Source of the DNA: Polaromonas sp.
GTDB taxonomy: Bacteria; Pseudomonadota; Gammaproteobacteria; Burkholderiales; Burkholderiaceae_C
NCBI GenBank assembly: GCA_028292345.1
Contig: JAQGMN010000446.1
Span: forward strand, 1 to 11,988
Direction: 5' to 3'
Length of the DNA: 11,988 nt
The notes beneath the pieces were generated by a model. It searched no databases and had not been told where the DNA came from. It saw nothing but the letters and a program-made list of their open reading frames with translations. Below are positions 7,939 to 11,988 of this stretch, piece by piece; position 1 is the stretch's first letter; each line of letters begins with the position of its first letter. A program made the position numbers and the translations under genes.

Positions 7939-8982
7939 TTAGCGTTCGATGGTGCGGTTCCAGCGGTTGGTCCACTCGCCGCGCTTTTCATTGACCACCT
8001 TCCAGTTGGTGGGAATCAGCTTGCCGATCTGCGCCGGACCGTAGGGCACCTTGGCAGCGACGGCTGGCTCCAGCTGGACTTTGCTGTTGACGGGGCCCCA
8101 GCCCTGGGTGTCGGCCTGCCAGGCCTGGACTTCGGGCGTCATCAGGTACTGCAGCAGGGCCTGCGCCTGGTCGGACACATCGCTCTGCACCACGGGGCAG
8201 GCCGCAATCAGCAGGGCCATGGCGCCTTCTTTTGGATACACGAATTCGATGGGGAAACCGGTGGCCTTGAAGGACTCGACACGGCCGCTGCCCCAGACGG
8301 CCAGCGAGATGTCGCCGTTCTGGAACAGCTCGGTCATCTTGCCGGGCGACGGCTCCCAGGCCAGCACATTGGGCGCGACTTCCTTGGTCATGGCGGTGAA
8401 GCCGGGGTCGATGGCGTTTTCACTGCCGCCGCGCATTTTCGAATACATGATCAGCGTCTGCAGGCCGTAAGTGTTGGAAATCGGCGGCACTGCAATCTTT
8501 TGCTTGAACTTCTTATCGGTGAGAATTTCCCAGGAGTCCGGCTTGGGCAGGCCAGCCTTCTTGAACGCCTCAGTGTTGTAAGCCAACCCCGTGGCGACAG
8601 CGCCGACAGCAACCGAGCGGTCATCGATACGGGCTAGGGGGTACAGGTCTTTGTAAATGGCTGCGTCCTTGATCTTGTCGCAGAATCCGAATTGGACAGC
8701 CTGTTGCATCGGGCCATCGTCGAGCAATACCAGATCCAATTCCTGTTTGTCTTTTTGGGCCTGTAGCTTGGCCAGGGTATCGGTAGAGTTTCCGGCAACA
8801 TAAACGATCTTGACTTTGTTCGTGGCCTCAAAGGCCGGAATGATTCTTTCCTTAAACAGTTTTTCGCTAGATCCTCCGTAAGAACCCACATAGAGCGTGG
8901 GGACGGCCTGTGCCTGAACAGCGCCAGCACCTAACACCGCAAGGGCCGCCGCCACCGGAGCGAACAAAAATTTTGCTTTCAT
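7939..8982 (-). CDS. Periplasmic solute-binding protein, PotD-like (spermidine/putrescine-type ABC importer)
   Basis: From the ATG at 8982 the product is 347 residues, about the length of PotD-type binding proteins. Residues 1-26 form a Sec signal peptide: two lysines, a hydrophobic core FLFAPVAAALAVLGAGAV, then a VQAQA cleavage site. No lipobox cysteine is present, so a soluble periplasmic protein is predicted. The mature part opens with TLYVGSYGGSSEKLF, typical of the bacterial extracellular binding-protein family for iron, polyamines and related solutes. It should capture the solute and deliver it to the permeases downstream. An upstream in-frame ATG at 9027 would add 15 residues before the signal peptide and lacks a ribosome binding site. 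The 8982 start has GGAG five bases before it. It is the first gene of the operon, and its ligand is unknown. Confidence 0.9.
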   Translation of the reverse strand: MKAKFLFAPVAAALAVLGAGAVQAQAVPTLYVGSYGGSSEKLFKERIIPAFEATNKVKIVYVAGNSTDTLAKLQAQKDKQELDLVLLDDGPMQQAVQFGFCDKIKDAAIYKDLYPLARIDDRSVAVGAVATGLAYNTEAFKKAGLPKPDSWEILTDKKFKQKIAVPPISNTYGLQTLIMYSKMRGGSENAIDPGFTAMTKEVAPNVLAWEPSPGKMTELFQNGDISLAVWGSGRVESFKATGFPIEFVYPKEGAMALLIAACPVVQSDVSDQAQALLQYLMTPEVQAWQADTQGWGPVNSKVQLEPAVAAKVPYGPAQIGKLIPTNWKVVNEKRGEWTNRWNRTIER

Positions 8983-8985
8983 GGG

Positions 8986-8991
8986 TTCTCC
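8986..8991 (-). promoter_or_regulatory. Ribosome binding site of the solute-binding-protein gene
   Basis: On the minus strand GGAGAA lies just upstream of the ATG at 8982, with GGAG spaced 5 bases from it. This decides the start codon in favour of 8982 over the in-frame ATG at 9027. Confidence 0.75.
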
Positions 8992-9147
8992 ATAATGGTG
9001 CATACCACCCAAGTTAGGGCATTCCATGCACTAATATCACACATCAGGTTATGGGTTAGTATTTACCCTATACCCTGCCCTACCGCTTATAAAGCCAATA
9101 CTAAGCATCCATTTGGCACATAACAAATATCATTATTTACTTCATTC

Positions 9148-9162
9148 ATAACATTACGTTAT
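9148..9162. promoter_or_regulatory. Candidate LysR-type operator, ATAAC-N5-GTTAT (T-N11-A)
   Basis: A perfect dyad with 5-base arms contains the T-N11-A spacing typical of LysR-type binding sites (T9149 to A9161). It sits 22 bases before the LysR ATG, a position that suits autoregulation. Confidence 0.5.
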
Positions 9163-9184
9163 AGGAATTTATTTTTGGAAAACC

Positions 9185-10099
9185 ATGCGACTCAGGCAAC
9201 TTGAAGCTTTTCGCGCCATCATGTTGTGCCAGACAGTCACGCGCGCGGCGGACATGCTTTTCATTTCTCAGCCTGCGGTGACACGGTTGCTTGCCGACCT
9301 CGAAGCGAGCGCCGGCTTCCCGCTGTTCGAGCGGGCGCGCGGGCGCCTTCACCCGACAGCCGAGGCCCACCTGCTGTACGAAGAAGTGAACCGCTCGCTG
9401 GTTGGCGTGGAGCGCATCGCGCGCACAGCCTATGCCATCAAAACCCAGCAGCGCGGCGCCATGCATGTGGCAGCGCCCCCCTCGATCGCGCTGTCCTTCT
9501 TGCCACGCGCCATTGCGCACTTTTTGAAGGACCACGCCGAGATCAAGATCATGCTGGGCGTCTACGATTCGCGCAGCATTGTGGATATGGTGATCGGGCA
9601 GCGCTGCGATGTCGGTATCGTCAACCTATCGATCAGTCACACTGGAACGCACGGCGACAGTTTGCTGTCAACTGCTCATGTGTGCGCAGTGCCGGTCAAT
9701 CACCCGCTGGCAGTCAAGGAGCTCGTTGTGCCGGCAGACCTGGAAGGCGAGGTCTTCATCTCGCAGCCCAATAACGGCAGTACGCGGCTACTGATCGATG
9801 CCATGTTTGCAGCGCATGGCGTTAACTACAAACCTGCGCAAGTCGAGACTCAGGTATCGGCCACGCTGTGCTCATTGGTAAGCGCAGGCCTGGGTGTTTC
9901 ACTGGTCGATGCCATCACGGCAATGGAATACGTGGGCAAAGACTTGCGCTTCATCCGCTTCGAGCCGGCGGTCCCGCTTGAATTTTCGGTGCTGACGCCG
10001 CTGCAGCGCATGCCACCCAAACTGGTGGACTCGTTCATTACGCATGTCCGCAAATTTGCGCTGGCCGAACTTGACCCGCTACTGGTCATGAATCATTAA
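9185..10099 (+). CDS. LysR-type transcriptional regulator
   Basis: This 304-residue protein has the standard LysR layout. The N-terminal winged helix-turn-helix (about residues 1-60) begins MRLRQLEAFRAIMLCQTVTR, then AADMLFISQPAVTRLLADLE and PLFER. A linker helix is followed by a periplasmic-binding-protein-like effector domain (about 90-300) with GLGVSLVDAITAMEY. Such proteins usually activate a divergent operon when an effector binds, and repress their own gene. Here it is divergent from the importer/oxidoreductase operon with the 202-base control region between, so it is the likely regulator of that operon and may sense the transported compound or its product. The ATG is preceded by GGAAAA, a weak ribosome binding site. 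The length is normal and there is no sign of damage. Confidence 0.95.
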   Translation: MRLRQLEAFRAIMLCQTVTRAADMLFISQPAVTRLLADLEASAGFPLFERARGRLHPTAEAHLLYEEVNRSLVGVERIARTAYAIKTQQRGAMHVAAPPSIALSFLPRAIAHFLKDHAEIKIMLGVYDSRSIVDMVIGQRCDVGIVNLSISHTGTHGDSLLSTAHVCAVPVNHPLAVKELVVPADLEGEVFISQPNNGSTRLLIDAMFAAHGVNYKPAQVETQVSATLCSLVSAGLGVSLVDAITAMEYVGKDLRFIRFEPAVPLEFSVLTPLQRMPPKLVDSFITHVRKFALAELDPLLVMNH

Positions 10100-10959
10100 C
10101 TAGCAGACTTGAGCGTTTAGGCCCAGCAGAATTGAGACGTTGTAGCCGTTTACTTAGCAGGAGAAAAACTTTCCGGGCTGACTCCGTGCTGATCAACACT
10201 GATAAGGAAAAGCGCGTGCTGCTTGCTTGAGATGGAAAAGGACGCAGGCATGGACTGCCCCTACAGACCATTGATGCAACCGATCGCATCAGCTTGCCAG
10301 AACGTTTTCTCCTAGCTTAGATTTCCAGTAGCAAACTAAGACCGGCCGGAAGAGCGTGACTAGCCAGACGGGCAGGATGCAAAAATAAGCGAAATAACCG
10401 CTCTCGACTCTTCGGAAAAAATCACAAAACATATCGTTGCTCGGCTTTATTAACGATTATTCAACGCATAGCCCTAAGCCATCGTGACTGGCTTGAAGTA
10501 AGGCAGTTCAGCCAAGCCAGCGCCATTGACCGACTGCCGGTGGTCAGCGCCAACGGCGCGGCCTTGAGGCACTGAGCCTGTACAACACATGCGCAAGCCG
10601 CACATGGCTTGACGTTTGGCGAACACAGAAATTGCGTAGATAGGCTAGAACAAACTGCGCAACACCTGCATCAGCGTATTGCTCAACCAAGGCATGCCGC
10701 TGTACGGCTGATGGGGGGCAGGTCATTAGCGGCGAACACGCTACCCGGACGCCGTTGATTTGGCAGCGTGTCAAGCCCGCATTGACGGTTGCAGCTTGAT
10801 GTGAGCGCCTACTGGCATTGCGATGTGATGGAAGTGGCGTGTGGTGACACGACTGTTTGTTCTATGCCAAACAAGCGATGTTCATGCGTTTTCTGCCGCG
10901 ACCTCGACCCGGGTAAAAAGATTAAAAAGCGTTTTATGGCCAACTTGGGGAAAACCCTA
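10100..10959. other. 860-base stretch without a convincing gene
   Basis: Frames on both strands are short and broken. The most protein-like piece is a minus-strand frame at 10474-10644, 56 codons ending LAELPYFKPVTMA, with no clear start and an in-frame stop just before it. A plus-strand frame from 10102 to about 10210, ending VLINTDKEKRVLLA, is similar in quality. Neither matches a family I recognise. A small dyad TGTTTG-N8-CAAACA lies at 10854-10873. The stretch may be a decayed gene or mobile-element remnant, but I see no terminal repeats or transposase motifs. No strong terminator for the LysR gene is visible. Confidence 0.5.
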
Positions 10960-10989
10960 TTCAAACAAGTCATATAGATGATCTATATT
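10960..10989 (+). promoter_or_regulatory. Sigma70-like promoter for the SAF/UxaA-type operon
   Basis: TTCAAA (10960-10965, 4 of 6 matches to TTGACA) and TATATT (10984-10989, 5 of 6 matches to TATAAT) are 18 bases apart. Transcription would start near 10996, leaving a leader of about 78 bases before the GTG start at 11074. Confidence 0.5.
10972..10988. promoter_or_regulatory. Candidate operator: perfect dyad ATATAGA-TGA-TCTATAT
   Basis: Two perfect 7-base arms around a 3-base centre lie in the spacer and -10 of the proposed promoter. A dimeric repressor bound here would block RNA polymerase. The size and AT-rich symmetric form suit a GntR-, IclR- or TetR-like dimer, but the regulator itself is not in this window. 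Confidence 0.6.
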
Positions 10990-11028
10990 TATCTGGCGGA
11001 CAAATGCTGTCGCGACTTTTCATATTCA

Positions 11029-11043
11029 CGGGACCCGGTCCCG
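11029..11043. promoter_or_regulatory. Perfect GC-rich dyad CGGGACC-C-GGTCCCG in the leader
   Basis: Two 7-base arms flank a single central base, about 30 bases before the GTG start and upstream of its ribosome binding site. As DNA it is a good palindromic protein site. As RNA it could form a 5-base-pair stem with a 5-base loop. Its function is not known. Confidence 0.4.
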
Positions 11044-11060
11044 CGATTGCTCATCCACTC

Positions 11061-11066
11061 AAGGAG
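11061..11066 (+). promoter_or_regulatory. Ribosome binding site AAGGAG for the GTG start at 11074
   Basis: AAGGAG lies 7 bases before GTG 11074-11076. It decides the start against the in-frame upstream ATG at 10978, which lies inside the proposed operator. Confidence 0.8.
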
Positions 11067-11073
11067 AATTTCA

Positions 11074-11355
11074 GTGATCCATTGCGTACTACACGAAGAA
11101 AAAGACAGCGTTGCTGTCGTTGTTGTCGAAGGCATCGAGGCCGGCCAAGACATGACCGCCCTGATCCTGGACGATGACCGCACCATCACCATCAAGGCCA
11201 ATGCGGCCATCCCGATCGGCCACAAGGTGGCAGTCAAGGACATGGCCACAGGCGACACCGTCATGAAATACGGCACCGACATTGGCAAGGTCGTGGCGCC
11301 CATCGCCATTGGCGACCATGCACACGTTCACAACATCAAGACCAAGCGCTGGTAA
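11074..11355 (+). CDS. Small SAF-domain subunit of a UxaA-family hydro-lyase (SuyA-like)
   Basis: The 93-residue protein is a stand-alone version of the N-terminal SAF domain of altronate/galactarate dehydratases (UxaA, GarD). Seen: a beta-rich start HEEKDSVAVVVVEGIEAGQ, the conserved IPIGHKVAVKDMATGD (46-61), VMKYGTDIGKV (63-73) and the end HVHNIKTKRW. In the best-known split enzyme, (2R)-sulfolactate sulfo-lyase, SuyA is a protein of about this size and SuyB the large partner. That enzyme releases sulfite from sulfolactate and leaves pyruvate. The large subunit gene follows 49 bases downstream, so the pair forms one enzyme. The GTG start at 11074 is chosen because AAGGAG precedes it and because the added N-terminus from the upstream ATG does not fit the family. 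SuyA identity is a moderate-confidence inference; a split sugar-acid dehydratase is the alternative. Confidence 0.83.
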   Translation: MIHCVLHEEKDSVAVVVVEGIEAGQDMTALILDDDRTITIKANAAIPIGHKVAVKDMATGDTVMKYGTDIGKVVAPIAIGDHAHVHNIKTKRW

Positions 11356-11404
11356 GCCAGCCACCGCCCGTCCGCCCATTCCAATTCATTCAAGGTTTTC
11401 TCTC

Positions 11405-11988
11405 ATGTCCAACATCGACAAAAACACGACTTTCTGGGGCTATCGCCGCGAAAACGGCCGCGTCGGCGTGCGCAACCACGTCATCATCCTGCCGCTGGAC
11501 GACCTGTCGAACGCCGCCGCCGAGGCGGTCGCGCACAACATCAAGGGTGCGCTCGCGATTCCGCATCCGTACGGGCGGCTGCAGTTCGGCGCCGACCTCG
11601 ACCTGCATTTCCGCACGCTGATCGGCGCCGGCTGCAATCCCAACGTGGCGGCGGTGGTGGTGATCGGCATCGAGGACAGCTGGACGCAGAAGGTGGTCGA
11701 CGGCATCGCCGCCACCGGCAAGCCGGTCGCCGGCTTCGGCATCGAGGGCCATGGCGACCACGACACCATCCTGCGCGCCTCGAAGGCGGCGCGCGAACTG
11801 GTGCAGGGCGCGTCCGAAAAGCAACGCGAGCAATGCCCGATCAGCGAACTGTGGGTCTCGACCAAGTGCGGCGAATCGGACACCACCTCCGGCTGCGGCG
11901 CCAACCCGACCGTCGGCAACGCCTTCGACAAGCTGTACGGGGTCGGCGCGACGCTCCTGTTTGGCGAAACCTCGGAACTGACCGGCGG
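11405..11988 (+). CDS. UxaA-family hydro-lyase large subunit (SuyB-like), 3' end beyond the window
   Basis: An ATG at 11405, with AAGG upstream, opens a frame of 194 codons that has no stop before the right edge. The product starts with WGYRRENGRVGVRNHVIILP (11-30), the hallmark of the large domain of altronate/galactarate dehydratases and SuyB. It continues with PHPYGRLQFG (54-62), GAGCNPN (74-80), GIEGHGDHDT (112-121), and KCGESDTTSGCGANPTVGN (154-172), which holds the CG-SD element of the active-site region in this family. Family members usually have about 390 residues here, so roughly half is visible. Together with the SAF-domain subunit it should eliminate water or sulfite from a 2-hydroxy acid, probably with a bound metal. 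Base composition appears richer in GC than the preceding intergenic DNA. The substrate cannot be fixed without the rest of the operon. Confidence 0.88.
   Translation, partial: MSNIDKNTTFWGYRRENGRVGVRNHVIILPLDDLSNAAAEAVAHNIKGALAIPHPYGRLQFGADLDLHFRTLIGAGCNPNVAAVVVIGIEDSWTQKVVDGIAATGKPVAGFGIEGHGDHDTILRASKAARELVQGASEKQREQCPISELWVSTKCGESDTTSGCGANPTVGNAFDKLYGVGATLLFGETSELTG

Larger units (their letters stand above)
8983..9184. promoter_or_regulatory. Divergent control region between the uptake/oxidation operon and the LysR gene
   Basis: This 202-base AT-rich region must hold the promoters of both the minus-strand operon and the regulator. Visible elements: CATAAC at 9119-9124 and 9147-9152, its inverse GTTATG at 9048-9053, and GTTAT at 9158-9162. 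There is an interrupted dyad GGGT-N8-ACCC at 9053-9068 with partial inner symmetry. GTGCAT (8998-9003) and ATGCAC (9026-9031) form widely spaced inverted arms. No single sigma70 promoter stands out on either strand, which is common for activator-dependent promoters. A LysR-type protein binding several of these elements is the simplest reading. Confidence 0.6.

Noticed and set aside
8983..9027. Upstream ATG at 9027 as start of the solute-binding protein
   Set aside because: It would put 15 residues before a clean signal peptide and has no ribosome binding site, whereas 8982 has GGAG at 5 bases.
10978..11073. Upstream ATG at 10978 as start of the SAF-domain subunit
   Set aside because: It lies within the proposed operator and promoter. 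The extra 32 residues do not fit the family, and AAGGAG precedes the GTG at 11074.

Overview
The window looks like an accessory stretch of a GC-rich proteobacterial chromosome, most likely a betaproteobacterium of the order Burkholderiales. This rests on codon use, gene style and gene content only; no rRNA or other phylogenetic marker is present. It holds one long minus-strand catabolic operon with its divergent regulator, and the start of a second, unrelated plus-strand operon. Poorly coding DNA lies at the left edge and between the two operons.

Left edge (1-478): a possible 23-codon tail of a helix-turn-helix protein (2-73), then about 400 bases with no supported gene.

Main operon (479-8982, minus strand). 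In order of transcription it encodes a periplasmic solute-binding protein, an ABC ATPase and two permeases of the spermidine/putrescine (PotABCD) type. These are followed by a glycine/D-amino-acid-oxidase-like (DAO) flavoprotein, a small [2Fe-2S] protein, an FAD/NAD(P)-type flavoprotein with a C-terminal cysteine cluster, a second DAO-like flavoprotein, and a RidA-family protein. The three oxidoreductase subunit types match the architecture of HcnABC hydrogen cyanide synthase, opine oxidases and heteromeric D-hydroxyproline dehydrogenase. The inferred scheme is that a small cationic or amino compound is bound in the periplasm, imported, and oxidised at a C-N bond by a membrane- or electron-carrier-linked complex. 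RidA then hydrolyses the reactive imine/enamine product. The substrate cannot be read from the sequence. The oxidoreductase genes are joined by three consecutive 11-base overlaps. Two strong GC-rich stem-loops separate the binding-protein gene from the ATPase gene.

Control region and regulator (8983-10099): a 202-base AT-rich divergent region carries repeated CATAAC/GTTATG hexamers, a T-N11-A dyad and other inverted repeats. It precedes a complete LysR-type regulator on the plus strand, the probable regulator of the operon.

Gap (10100-10959): about 860 bases without a convincing gene.

Second operon (from about 10960, plus strand): a sigma70-like promoter overlapped by a perfect 17-base dyad, then a small SAF-domain protein and the first 194 codons of a large UxaA-family hydro-lyase subunit that runs off the right edge. 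This split small/large layout resembles (2R)-sulfolactate sulfo-lyase SuyAB. Another sugar-acid or hydroxyacid dehydratase of the altronate/galactarate family remains possible.
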